DNA of 64,000 nucleotides, taken from an uncultured Flavobacteriaceae bacterium. Its GTDB lineage: Bacteria; Bacteroidota; Bacteroidia; Flavobacteriales; Flavobacteriaceae. The translations under genes and the position numbers were made by a program. Below the pieces are notes generated by a model, which was not told the DNA's origin, did not search any database, and saw only the letters and a list, made by a program, of their open reading frames with translations. Location of the stretch: NCBI GenBank assembly GCA_947494325.1, contig CANLUS010000003.1:455675-519674 (forward strand). Reading direction: 5' to 3'. This document shows, piece after piece, positions 52,651-60,471 of the stretch. The first letter of the stretch is position 1; every line of letters starts with the position of its first letter.

Positions 52651-52995
52651 CTAAGGGCTAAACGTAGTTCAGCTTCGGGAATGAAGATACACAAAATGGA
52701 TAACAATATTGTGATTAGGCGACTTCCGCTTAAAATCATAATATTATTTGTCAACTAGGTAACATAGTTACCGTTTGTTGCCATTTTATTGTATTGGGAA
52801 TTCAAGGAGTTGATCCAAATTACTTTTAGCAGACGATGGCTCACGTTTAGGCTCAATGTCCGTCGAAGGCGATTGTTCTACAAGTATCAAGGAGTAAGTA
52901 ATTTGGTTTAGCCCTTAGATGGAACACATTCACTTTAAGGACAGGAGTGCGTAGCACGTAGTAATTAAAGTTCGCCTTTGGCGAATGTGTTCCAT
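52651..52995 (-). repeat. 345-bp gene-less double-palindrome element, copy 5
   Basis: Long unit 52651-52918 and short unit 52919-52995, inserted between CTAA and CGTG of a family C site. This is the only copy not next to a DUF6090 start. Confidence 0.85.
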
Positions 52996-53117
52996 CGTGT
53001 TTGTGTATGATTTCGTTGCGTGTTTCAGCAACTAATTTAGCAAATACAAACCGAATAGAAAATCCGCGAGGATTTTCGTAAGTAAGCGAGTACTAGCAAT
53101 GAATTATACACGGTGTT
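52996..53117 (-). repeat. attC-like site, family C
   Basis: It closes the DUF6090 cassette at 53134: GTTGTGCTT with AAGCACAAC (9 of 9). Confidence 0.85.
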
Positions 53118-53133
53118 GTGCTTTCGTTATTTC

Positions 53134-53838
53134 TTATTCAATTTGCTTTAGTTCAGCATCAATGGTTTCTATCAGTTTTGTGTTAACGTCCTTCATTACC
53201 TTTAGTTTTTTTAACGTTGTTTCACGTTCATTGATATACAAATCTAAATAGTCAATAAAAGGGCCTTGTTTCATTAAACTATTCATTATTTCTATTTTAG
53301 AAAGGTCTTCGTAATACCGACCTGATTCTAAATAATTTTGTTTCAGCATATTGCCGTATTTTTCTAAATTATCCGCAGAACTTTGGACACGTTCAATTTG
53401 TCTGATATAATATTCGTGAAACACATTTTTAAGACTATCACTTTGAATCAGGTTTAATGTGTTTTTATTTTTAGCATTTATATAACTACTATTATCTATA
53501 TATAACGTTGGACGACCTAATTGCATAATAATGCTACTTTCATCGACAATAAAAGAATTACTATTGATTCGTTCCAGAAATTCTTTAGCATACCGACTTC
53601 CATTTTTTATATTCCCAGATATGACAATAGCATCCTTCTCTAAATTTTCTTTAATTGCATTAAGGTCAGAAATGTATTCTTTTGTCAGTTTTTTTTGTTC
53701 ATTCAAGTTATTGATTTGTAGTGCAATTAAAATTCCAATTACCACAAGGACTATCTCTCCGATAGCATATTTAAAGTACTTTCCGGTTTTACCTTTTGAA
53801 AGTAAATCTTGTCTAATTTTTCTAAAAAATTTTATCAT
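53134..53838 (-). CDS. DUF6090-family membrane-anchored protein (copy 7 of 8)
   Basis: 234 residues, the shortest copy. Anchor variant RQDLLSKGKTGKYFKYAIGE with NNLNEQ at the helix end (Trp of NNWNE replaced by Leu). The variable part contains ERVQSSADNLEKYGNMLKQ and ends LKVMKDVNTKLIETIDAELK, a likely coiled coil. Confidence 0.87.
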   Translation of the reverse strand: MIKFFRKIRQDLLSKGKTGKYFKYAIGEIVLVVIGILIALQINNLNEQKKLTKEYISDLNAIKENLEKDAIVISGNIKNGSRYAKEFLERINSNSFIVDESSIIMQLGRPTLYIDNSSYINAKNKNTLNLIQSDSLKNVFHEYYIRQIERVQSSADNLEKYGNMLKQNYLESGRYYEDLSKIEIMNSLMKQGPFIDYLDLYINERETTLKKLKVMKDVNTKLIETIDAELKQIE

Positions 53839-53866
53839 TAGTTAGCGGTTGGTTATAATGAAGCAC

Positions 53867-53990
53867 AACGGTTTGGCTATGGTTTCGTTGTGGAATTGTC
53901 CGCTAGGACCATTCCGCCGAGACCAAGCGATGGTTTAAAGATATGAATTTCCGGTAGGAAATTCCGCCACAATGAATTATAGCCGTTGTT
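53867..53990 (-). repeat. attC-like site, family A
   Basis: Complete site. It closes the DUF3592 cassette at 54009: GTTGGCAATA with TATTGCCAAC (10 of 10). Confidence 0.88.
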
Positions 53991-54008
53991 GGCAATAGTA
54001 TTTAATTT

Positions 54009-54491
54009 TTAACCTAATAAAAAGAACAAGCCAATCAAAAAACAGAGTAGGGAATAAATGAGTATTGAAGTTACAGGAGCTTTTTCAATTAGAAAAGCCT
54101 TTTCAACTTCATTACTATTCATGTAAACGGTAACAATTTTTCCCTGTTTATAGATTTTATCTAAATTTTTCTTCATTTTTTTTGTTGTAAACCAATTATT
54201 ATAGTCCAAATAATAAATCTTGGTTGAAGTATAAGTGATATTATCTACTTCGTATTTAAATTTAATGTTTTGATCATAAGTTACTTCAGTTGAGGGTCCA
54301 AATTCATCCAAACCTATAGAGTGTCGAGTCACTTTTTTCGACAAATTAGAAATTAAAATTTCCCCTTTCGAAGTACTCCAACCCACAGCTTTTTCATTAT
54401 GGAGAAAATTCAATATTATGAACGTAGAAAAAACTAACCCAGCAATTATAAATATTATTCCAATAATAAATCCAAACAAATTTCCTTCCAT
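54009..54491 (-). CDS. DUF3592-family membrane protein
   Basis: 160 residues. N- and C-terminal hydrophobic helices (about 7-30 and 138-158) enclose a beta domain with WSTSKGEILISNLSKKV, IKFKYEVDNITYTSTKIYY and VTVYMNSNEVEKAFLIEK. This is the DUF3592 layout (variants of 'W..t.G.I....y.Y.v.g..y.g..v.y.P..p..s.l'). Function unknown. Confidence 0.85.
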   Translation of the reverse strand: MEGNLFGFIIGIIFIIAGLVFSTFIILNFLHNEKAVGWSTSKGEILISNLSKKVTRHSIGLDEFGPSTEVTYDQNIKFKYEVDNITYTSTKIYYLDYNNWFTTKKMKKNLDKIYKQGKIVTVYMNSNEVEKAFLIEKAPVTSILIYSLLCFLIGLFFLLG

Positions 54492-54535
54492 TATAAACTT
54501 AAATGATTTTATATAACATGTTTACTATTATTGCC

Positions 54536-54733
54536 AACGGTTAGGCTATGGTTCGTTGAGGCTAGGTGGTTTTGTGCTGTCTGCAGTGCCGACATCTAAC
54601 CGCAAACTTACTAAGGCACTTTGGATGCTAGCAAGACCACCAGAATTCGAAATTCTTAGCCTTGTTATTTTTATTAAATGTAAGAAATATTTTAAAACAA
54701 GTAGGACGTAAGCAATGAATTATAGCCGTTGTT
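54536..54733 (-). repeat. attC-like site, family D
   Basis: 198 bp; differs from the site at 43870 by scattered substitutions. It closes the 54767-54946 cassette: GTTACCAAAC with GTTTGGTAAC (10 of 10). Confidence 0.86.
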
Positions 54734-54766
54734 ACCAAACGTAATATTTTTCCATTCAAATTATTC

Positions 54767-54946
54767 TCAAGCTTTCTTTTGAGGTTTATCTGATAAAATT
54801 CCCATTAGCAAAATTCCAAGTCCGACGGCGAGTGTAATTCCACCAACAGTTCCGTTGAAAAAGAGTCCAACAAGTCCCACAAGTATAATTCCTCCCGCAA
54901 CAATCATTAACCCTAAATCTCCTTTTTTCTTTTTATTATCTGTCAT
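54767..54946 (-). CDS. Very small membrane protein (59 residues)
   Basis: 59 residues from ATG at 54946 to TGA at 54767: a Lys-rich start (MTDNKKKKGDLG), two Gly-rich hydrophobic helices (about 13-30 and 33-50) and tail SDKPQKKA. It fills a cassette whose boundary pair is perfect and which would otherwise have no gene, which supports it as real. Function unknown. Confidence 0.72.
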   Translation of the reverse strand: MTDNKKKKGDLGLMIVAGGIILVGLVGLFFNGTVGGITLAVGLGILLMGILSDKPQKKA

Positions 54947-54986
54947 GTTTCTTTATTTGTTTTTTCGAAAGTGCGATATGTTTGGT

Positions 54987-55069
54987 AACGTTAAATATTT
55001 GGCGACTCTGCAAATAGACAAGAACTTTTCGGTTAAATATTAATCGCCCAATTTGCTATATATAGTGTT
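54987..55069 (-). repeat. attC-like site, family H (83 bp)
   Basis: The shortest site, single copy. Different outer arms (AACGTTAAATATTTGGCG and TATATATAGTGTT) with internal GGCGA/TCGCC and GCAAAT/ATTTGC pairs. It closes the 55086-55610 cassette: GTTGTGTGT with ACACACAAC (9 of 9). Confidence 0.75.
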
Positions 55070-55085
55070 GTGTGTTCGTACTTTT

Positions 55086-55610
55086 TTATCTAATCGTTTC
55101 CCTAATTCCAGGATACATTTTCCCATTGAATCTAGTGCTTTCTTCTTCAGGGTGAAAATAATAAATCTGCTTTCTCTTTAAATCCCTATATGCATAGCAA
55201 TTATCGAACAGTATTATTCCGCTATTTTTTGTTTCCCAATAGTCAACTTTCGGAAACCATTCAGGTATAATATTTCCCACTAATTTTATTTGCGATTGGA
55301 AAATTCCAATATAAGTTTTGTCTATATGATTTTCCTTATTAAAAATTGAATCATAAAGTTCCTCATTTTCGTAATCAAAAACTCCAAATACACATTTTGT
55401 ACTTAAATAGGATATGTTTTTTATATTCTGTGCGTCAGATTTTATTAATTCGATAGGAAACCAACCTGTCAATCTCGGATTTTCAATTTTATCAAATTCA
55501 CTAAAATTCCTAAATTCTTGTAAATAATCTCCGTTATTACAGGACGCAAAAAACATCAGAACTATTATTCCATAAAATTTTAAATTCAGATTAACATTCC
55601 TCAATTTCAT
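55086..55610 (-). CDS. Hypothetical lipoprotein
   Basis: 174 residues with an extended signal and lipobox (IVLMFFASCNNGD, Cys24). The mature part has ITGWFPIELIKSDAQ-like (RLTGWFPIELIKSDAQNIKN), a Trp-rich IIPEWFPKVDYWETKNSG, and CYAYRDLKRKQIYYFHPEEE. Family unknown. Confidence 0.76.
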   Translation of the reverse strand: MKLRNVNLNLKFYGIIVLMFFASCNNGDYLQEFRNFSEFDKIENPRLTGWFPIELIKSDAQNIKNISYLSTKCVFGVFDYENEELYDSIFNKENHIDKTYIGIFQSQIKLVGNIIPEWFPKVDYWETKNSGIILFDNCYAYRDLKRKQIYYFHPEEESTRFNGKMYPGIRETIR

Positions 55611-55641
55611 TTAGTGTTGGTTTTTTCTGGGTATGACACAC

Positions 55642-55765
55642 AACGGTTTGGCTATGGTTTCGTTGTGGAATTGTCCGCTAGGACCATTCCGCGAGAACCA
55701 AGCGCTGATTTAAAGGTAGGAATTTTCAGTGGAAAATTCCGCCACAATGAATTATAGCCGTTGTT
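55642..55765 (-). repeat. attC-like site, family A
   Basis: Complete site; its right end overlaps the 3' end of the membrane-protein gene. It closes that cassette: GTTGTATGGC with GACATACAAC (9 of 10). Confidence 0.87.
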
Positions 55766-56336
55766 GTATGGCGTTTTTATATTTCTTTTTTTGTTTCACA
55801 CTGTAGATAATTCCAAATACTAATCCGATTAGACCACCTAAATAACTGAAATTATGCATTGAACCGACCATTATGAAGTTATCAATATCTATTAAATTCT
55901 TTGGCAAAAACCAATTCGGAGGATTTTCAGTCAGAAATAATTTTCCATAACCAAGACCAATTACCCCAGTTAATAATGCTATAACGGTTGTTAAGAGAAA
56001 GGCTCTCATAGTTGATTTAAACATTTCTTTTCCATTCCTATGAATTAATCCAACTAACCCGAGTATAATTCCTATGATAAGTCCTACCCACCAAGTGGCT
56101 AAAATTCCGACAATAACAGCCCCAAATCTTGGGTTTTGCAGCAATATCTCTGGAGTATTTTTTGTTCCAATATTTTCTCCTAGACCCCAATTTTCTAATC
56201 CGAACTGAATGAATTTAAATTTAGAATAATATTCATTTGAAATAGTGTAGGTAATTTGATCGTGAATTAATCCATAAATTCCACCTAGTAGAGGTGCGAT
56301 AATTAAAATCAAGATTAATGCTATTAATTTATTCAC
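55752..56336 (-). CDS. Hypothetical membrane protein, GTG start
   Basis: 194 residues from a GTG at 56336, the only reasonable start between the att site and the first helix (V-NKLIALILILIIAPLLGG). Four hydrophobic helices follow, with an extracytoplasmic part between helices 1 and 2 and the motif SMHNFSYLGGLIGLVFGIIY near the end. The C-terminus IQQRL and TAA stop are encoded by the att site. Confidence 0.74.
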   Translation of the reverse strand: MNKLIALILILIIAPLLGGIYGLIHDQITYTISNEYYSKFKFIQFGLENWGLGENIGTKNTPEILLQNPRFGAVIVGILATWWVGLIIGIILGLVGLIHRNGKEMFKSTMRAFLLTTVIALLTGVIGLGYGKLFLTENPPNWFLPKNLIDIDNFIMVGSMHNFSYLGGLIGLVFGIIYSVKQKKKYKNAIQQRL

Positions 56337-56357
56337 TGAGTATTTTAAATGACATAC

Positions 56358-56545
56358 AACGTCTCGGCTATGGTTAGTGCGGGAATTAAAATTACTGAAT
56401 TTCCGATTAAGCACTTAGCCAAAACTTTTTATTTTGTTTTATCTTTTTCTTTATAAAGCCAATTCAAAAAGATTTGGCGGACTTCATAAATATACCCAAA
56501 ACTTTGAGTTAAGCTCTAAAACCCGTATTAATTATAGCCATTGTT
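56358..56545 (-). repeat. attC-like site, family E
   Basis: 188 bp, closely similar to the E site at 24146. It closes the 56558-57139 cassette: GTTGCCCACA with TGTGGGCAAC (10 of 10). Confidence 0.85.
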
Positions 56546-56557
56546 GCCCACAGTATT

Positions 56558-57139
56558 TTATTCGTCCAACTCTTCAAAGTTCAGATGTAAGTCGATAATA
56601 TCACTAGAATAGGGTTTGTCATATCCATCACAAAGAATAATAGTCCATTTATTTTCAACTTTTTCGGTATCTACGTAAACAGTATCTCCATCTTTCATAG
56701 TAAATCGTATAAATCTTTTGTCAGTATGGTAAGATTTCATCGTTCGACTTTGTAAAAAATCATATGCTTGAGATCTGTAATAATTTATATCATCCGCAAC
56801 AGTGTAAAAGTCATCTTCTCCCAATCTTTCTTTCATTTGATTAATTTCTTTTTCATTAGGTGAAATAAAAATTACGTTTTGATTGTCAGCATTGTAAATA
56901 TCAGAAATGACAATTTGGTTTTTTAAAACGATTATGTTTTCTTTTTCAATTCGTTCCAAATTCAGTTTCTTCCAATCTTTTTCTATTGGTTTATTCTCTA
57001 AATTATCTTTTAAGCCAATTTTTGACGATTCCTGAACAGTTTTTATAGATTCTGATTGAGTTTTAATTTCAGCTTTTTTATTCGAATTACAACCTGAAAT
57101 CAAAATTCCGATTAATATTATTTGAAGCAGTTTTCTCAT
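56558..57139 (-). CDS. Hypothetical lipoprotein
   Basis: 193 residues with a lipoprotein signal (IGILISGCNSNK, Cys17), a charged linker and an alpha/beta domain containing ENIIVLKNQIVISDIYN, YRSQAYDFLQSRTMKSYHTD and TVYVDTEKVENKWTIILCDG. Family unknown. Confidence 0.76.
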   Translation of the reverse strand: MRKLLQIILIGILISGCNSNKKAEIKTQSESIKTVQESSKIGLKDNLENKPIEKDWKKLNLERIEKENIIVLKNQIVISDIYNADNQNVIFISPNEKEINQMKERLGEDDFYTVADDINYYRSQAYDFLQSRTMKSYHTDKRFIRFTMKDGDTVYVDTEKVENKWTIILCDGYDKPYSSDIIDLHLNFEELDE

Positions 57140-57148
57140 ATTGTGGGC

Positions 57149-57268
57149 AACGGTTTGTGTATGGTTAGTTGCGGAAAATCTGTTAGGATTTTCCGACGTA
57201 TTGGCAAGTTAATTAATTCAAGTGAATTCCTGCGAAGGAATTCTCCGTAATTAATTATACACGTTGTT
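57149..57268 (-). repeat. attC-like site, family B
   Basis: Second-stem sequence GGAATTCTCCG lacks one base compared with other B sites. It closes the 57277-58107 cassette, whose box GTTGTACAAC is identical and self-complementary on both sides. Confidence 0.86.
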
Positions 57269-57276
57269 GTACAACG

Positions 57277-58107
57277 TTATTTATTATATTCAATTTTTCT
57301 TTCCCAAACAAAACCTAATTTTCCATTTGAAAATCTTTTTTTTGTAATCCAATTTCCTTGATTATCGTAAGTGTATTTAAAAGAAGTTTGATGCTTTTGT
57401 TTACCTTCTTTATCATACCAATTTTGAATGGTCAAATTATTTAAATTATCATATTCCGAGACGAATTTTGTGTAACTACCATTAGATTTAAATAATTCAG
57501 ATTCAATTTCGTTTCCATTCACATCGTATTTGTAAGTTCTGGTGTCTTTTACTGTTCCATCCGAATTATATTTTATCTTTTTTATCACTTCATTGTTAGA
57601 ATTGTACTCTAATTCTGTTTTATAAACTTTATCTGATTTTGGGTTGCTTCCAGTTCTGGACGTTACATTTCCATTTGTATCATATTGGTTTTTTTGTAAA
57701 TAAACCAGTTGATTTTCGATATTATAATTTTTGAATTCTGCGACATTTCCGTTTTGGTCAATTGTTGTAGTATAATATTTTTTCAAGTTTCCTTTTGAAT
57801 CGTAGATTGTTCCTTTTATAGGATTCCCATTTTGGTCTTTTTGAATTTTGGTAACTTCATAAATATTGCCTTGACCATCATATTGACCATATTCAATTAT
57901 TTTTTCATTATTATCAAAGACATCATACCTTTCGAGATGGTCATTTGTAAACGCAGAGTCTCGTGGCATTTCTGCGGTCCTTTTTGCACTATACGATGCC
58001 TGAATAGTTTTCTTAATTTTTGAATTCTGTTTCGTACTTTGAGCACGTATAATGGAGGTAGAGCAAATCAATGCAAATGCTAATAAAAGTATTTTTTTTG
58101 TTTTCAT
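57277..58107 (-). CDS. Secreted YD/RHS-type repeat protein
   Basis: 276 residues with a signal peptide (MKTKKILLLAFALICSTSIIRAQ). At least eight short repeats of the type YDxxGNxxxxxxYNxxG are visible: QYDGQGNIYEVTK, IYDSKGNLKKYYTT, QYDTNGNVTSRTG, KYDVNGNEIESEL, EYDNLNNLTIQNWYD and YTYDNQGNWITKKR. It lacks an RHS core or toxin domain, so it resembles small surface-exposed YD proteins of flavobacteria. Confidence 0.88.
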   Translation of the reverse strand: MKTKKILLLAFALICSTSIIRAQSTKQNSKIKKTIQASYSAKRTAEMPRDSAFTNDHLERYDVFDNNEKIIEYGQYDGQGNIYEVTKIQKDQNGNPIKGTIYDSKGNLKKYYTTTIDQNGNVAEFKNYNIENQLVYLQKNQYDTNGNVTSRTGSNPKSDKVYKTELEYNSNNEVIKKIKYNSDGTVKDTRTYKYDVNGNEIESELFKSNGSYTKFVSEYDNLNNLTIQNWYDKEGKQKHQTSFKYTYDNQGNWITKKRFSNGKLGFVWERKIEYNK

Positions 58108-58122
58108 ATTTTAATGTTGTAC

Positions 58123-58247
58123 AACGGTTGGGCTATGGTTTCGTTGCGGAATCGTCCGCCCGGACTATTCCGAGAAACACTAGCCATCATTGCAAGATAA
58201 GAATTTCCGTTTAGGAAATTCCGCCGCAATGAATTATAGCCGTTGTT
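58123..58247 (-). repeat. attC-like site, family A
   Basis: Middle stem GTTGCGG/CCGCAAT. It closes the DUF6090 cassette at 58257: GTTGTGCTT with AAGCACAAC (9 of 9). Confidence 0.88.
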
Positions 58248-58256
58248 GTGCTTTCG

Positions 58257-58988
58257 TTATTTTTTATTTATCTCAATCTTAAATAATTCTTTCAATTCAT
58301 TGACATTATTCAGCATTTGCTTTAATTCAATTATTTGTCTTTTTTCTGTGTAATTTTTAAGATATAAAGCGTTCTCAAGAGTCAATATTATTTCTGGGTA
58401 GTTTTCGGTATAGTTTAAATGGCTATTTTCTTTCAAGTGATAATTGTTTCTATAAAATCCTAAATTCCCAGCTTTTTGTAAATCACTTAAATAAACACTG
58501 TAATTTCCATTGGCTTGACTGACAATTCCTTCTTGTTTTCTCACAAGATTTATCAACTTTTTTCTGAGGTGAGCAGGTATCAATTTTATGTCTCCTGTTG
58601 ATTCTAATGTTCCAATAGTATTGGAGTTAAATGATGGATACCAGAAAGCTAACTTAACTTCAGTTAGTGCATTTATCATTTCGATGAGTTTTAAATTGGA
58701 TTGTTTAGTAAGTTCTAAATATTCCTCATATGAATTTATACTTTCATCAATTCGAATAATTATTGATTTTAGATTGTGTGTCTCATCATCCAAGTCTTCT
58801 TCTAATTGGTAATAGTAATTTTGAATAACATTACTTTGTTTGCGGTTTTCATTCCAGTTATTAATTTGAAGAGCAATCAAAATTCCAATAACCACAAGAA
58901 TTATTTCTCCAATAGCATATTTAAAATACTTTCCAGTTTTTCCTTCTGAAAGTAATTTTTGCCTAATTTTCCTAAAGAATTTTATCAT
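58257..58988 (-). CDS. DUF6090-family membrane-anchored protein (copy 8 of 8)
   Basis: 243 residues. Anchor variant RQKLLSEGKTGKYFKYAIGE with LQINNWNEN. The variable part has NYYYQLEEDLDDETHNLKSI, a SNTIGTLESTGDIKLIPAHL centre and the ending KQMLNNVNELKELFKIEINK. The central TGxIKLI motif (compare SGNLNII and TGKMGII in other copies) seems to be the only widely shared point of the variable part. Confidence 0.87.
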   Translation of the reverse strand: MIKFFRKIRQKLLSEGKTGKYFKYAIGEIILVVIGILIALQINNWNENRKQSNVIQNYYYQLEEDLDDETHNLKSIIIRIDESINSYEEYLELTKQSNLKLIEMINALTEVKLAFWYPSFNSNTIGTLESTGDIKLIPAHLRKKLINLVRKQEGIVSQANGNYSVYLSDLQKAGNLGFYRNNYHLKENSHLNYTENYPEIILTLENALYLKNYTEKRQIIELKQMLNNVNELKELFKIEINKK

Positions 58989-59016
58989 TGGTTAGCGGTT
59001 TGTCATAATGAAGCAC

Positions 59017-59137
59017 AACGGTTTGTGTATGGTTAGTTACGGAAAATCAGTTAGGATTTTCCGACGTATTGGCAAGTTAATTAATTCAAGTGAATTCCTG
59101 CGAAGGAATTCCGTAGTAATTAATTATACACGTTGTT
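59017..59137 (-). repeat. attC-like site, family B
   Basis: Complete site. It closes the 59150-59668 cassette: GTTGTATACT with TGTATACAAC (9 of 10). Confidence 0.87.
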
Positions 59138-59149
59138 GTATACTGGCAT

Positions 59150-59668
59150 TTAATTTTTTTTAATCTTTAGTGTTCTATTCAATTTTTTAAAACATTCCTT
59201 TTCTTTAAAAATATTTGATAAATCATTAATAAATTTAGATGCCTTATTTACATCTGTAAAGAGAATTACGACATCGGAGTTATGGCAAGGGTCAATAAAT
59301 GAAAAATTCACAAACATTTTTATAAGTTCATATTTTATCGGTTTTCCAGTATCAAAATTAACGTATTCATTTTCCGTAAATTCATATCCATCATTTATTA
59401 AATTTCGCTTTAAAACATCAACTATGAGCTGGTTTATCTTAGAGTTGGTTCTAATCTTATGACATAATTTTGAGTTTTTTGAGAGTCCAATGTCTTCTCT
59501 GTTAATAGCAACGCTGTAATCAGATTCAGGGAAGAAAATAAACAAATCCCAGCATTCAAGAGACGAACTTAAGTCAGCTTGCAAATCGTATTTTTTTACT
59601 TTTTCTTGAGAAAAACAGGCTAGGGAATTAACTAATAAGAGAAATAAGATTATACTTTTAGTTTTCAT
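59150..59668 (-). CDS. Hypothetical secreted protein
   Basis: 172 residues from the ATG at 59668, which opens a signal peptide (MKTKSIILFLLLVNSLACFSQ); the frame upstream is att-site sequence. The mature part has SSLECWDLFIFFPESDYSVA, FSFIDPCHNSDVVILFTDV and KEKECFKKL, with several Cys. Family unknown. Confidence 0.77.
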   Translation of the reverse strand: MKTKSIILFLLLVNSLACFSQEKVKKYDLQADLSSSLECWDLFIFFPESDYSVAINREDIGLSKNSKLCHKIRTNSKINQLIVDVLKRNLINDGYEFTENEYVNFDTGKPIKYELIKMFVNFSFIDPCHNSDVVILFTDVNKASKFINDLSNIFKEKECFKKLNRTLKIKKN

Positions 59669-59693
59669 TTTAAAGGGACTACTGCTTGTATAC

Positions 59694-59893
59694 AACGGTT
59701 GGGCTATGGTTTCGTTGTGACTGGGTGGTTTTGTGCGGTCTGCCGTGCCGACATCTAACCGCAAACTTACTAAGGCACTTTGGATGCTAGCAAGACCACC
59801 AGACCTCGAAATTCTTAGCCTTGTTATTTTTAATAAATGTAAGAAATATTTTTGAGCAGGTAGGAGCGTGAGCAATGAATTATAGCCGTTGTT
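59694..59893 (-). repeat. attC-like site, family D with family A left arm
   Basis: Starts AACGGTTGGGCTATGGTTTCGT as in family A, then changes to the D interior (GGTGGTTTTGTGCGGTCTGC). It closes the 59922-60299 cassette: GTTAGAACAC with GTGTTCTAAC (10 of 10). Confidence 0.86.
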
Positions 59894-59921
59894 AGAACAC
59901 GTTTATTTTTAATATCTTAGA

Positions 59922-60299
59922 TTACAATTCCTTTTTAAATTCAATTTTTGTTTTATACAATATTCCAGTGTTTACTTCCATCCATATTTTCACCTGGGTA
60001 CCATTCTTGTCCGAAGTTAGAATAATTTTATATTCCTTATTACTTGGGTCAACCATTATTCCAAGGACCTTTATTTGTACGAAACTAACTTCTATAGATG
60101 ATGGTTTTTCAAAAGGAGATTTTGTCCAATCTTCCTTTTTCGGCTTTAAAGTTTGTATTAATTTTAAATCATTATCTATTAAATAATTTTGAATTTGGTT
60201 TCTGTATGTTTTAAAATGTCTATCCTTGATTAAACTAAACACCTTATAAATCATGAACCCTGCAATTACAATAAAAAAGATAATTAAAAAAGATTCCAA
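59922..60299 (-). CDS. Hypothetical single-pass membrane protein
   Basis: 125 residues with an N-terminal helix (about 3-24), basic residues after it (KDRHFKTYRNQ), and a beta domain PSSIEVSFVQIKVLGIMVDP..YKIILTSDKNGTQVKIWME. It resembles a cytoplasmic-facing small domain. Family unknown. Confidence 0.74.
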   Translation of the reverse strand: MESFLIIFFIVIAGFMIYKVFSLIKDRHFKTYRNQIQNYLIDNDLKLIQTLKPKKEDWTKSPFEKPSSIEVSFVQIKVLGIMVDPSNKEYKIILTSDKNGTQVKIWMEVNTGILYKTKIEFKKEL

Positions 60300-60337
60300 T
60301 GATTGATTTTTAAAAAGTTCGATACGGTATGTGTTCT

Positions 60338-60460
60338 AACGGTTGGGCTATGGTTTGTTGTGGAATTGTCCGCTAGGACCATTCCGCGAGAACCAAGCGA
60401 TGATTGAAAGGTAGCGATTTTCTGTGGAAAATTCCGCCACAATGAATTATAGCCGTTGTT
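60338..60460 (-). repeat. attC-like site, family A
   Basis: Shortened left arm like the site at 35008. It closes the 60472-61200 cassette: GTTAGGCTTA with TAAGCCTAAC (10 of 10). GTTAGGC here fits the classical GTTRRRY rule. Confidence 0.87.
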
Positions 60461-60471
60461 AGGCTTAGTCT

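Noticed and set aside
22911..52995. Insertion sequence or classical MITE for the 345-bp element
   Set aside because: No transposase, no target-site duplication, always the same junction and orientation. The cassette-junction explanation fits better, though a MITE cannot be fully excluded.
22098..58988. Diversity-generating retroelement acting on the DUF6090 genes
   Set aside because: No reverse transcriptase, no template repeat and no adenine-specific pattern in the variable parts was seen in this window.
59668..59875. Long N-terminal extensions of cassette genes into the upstream site
   Set aside because: The sites have an open phase (reading ..HNETIAQPL..) that lengthens several ORFs artificially; signal peptides or conserved family starts lie just downstream of the site instead.
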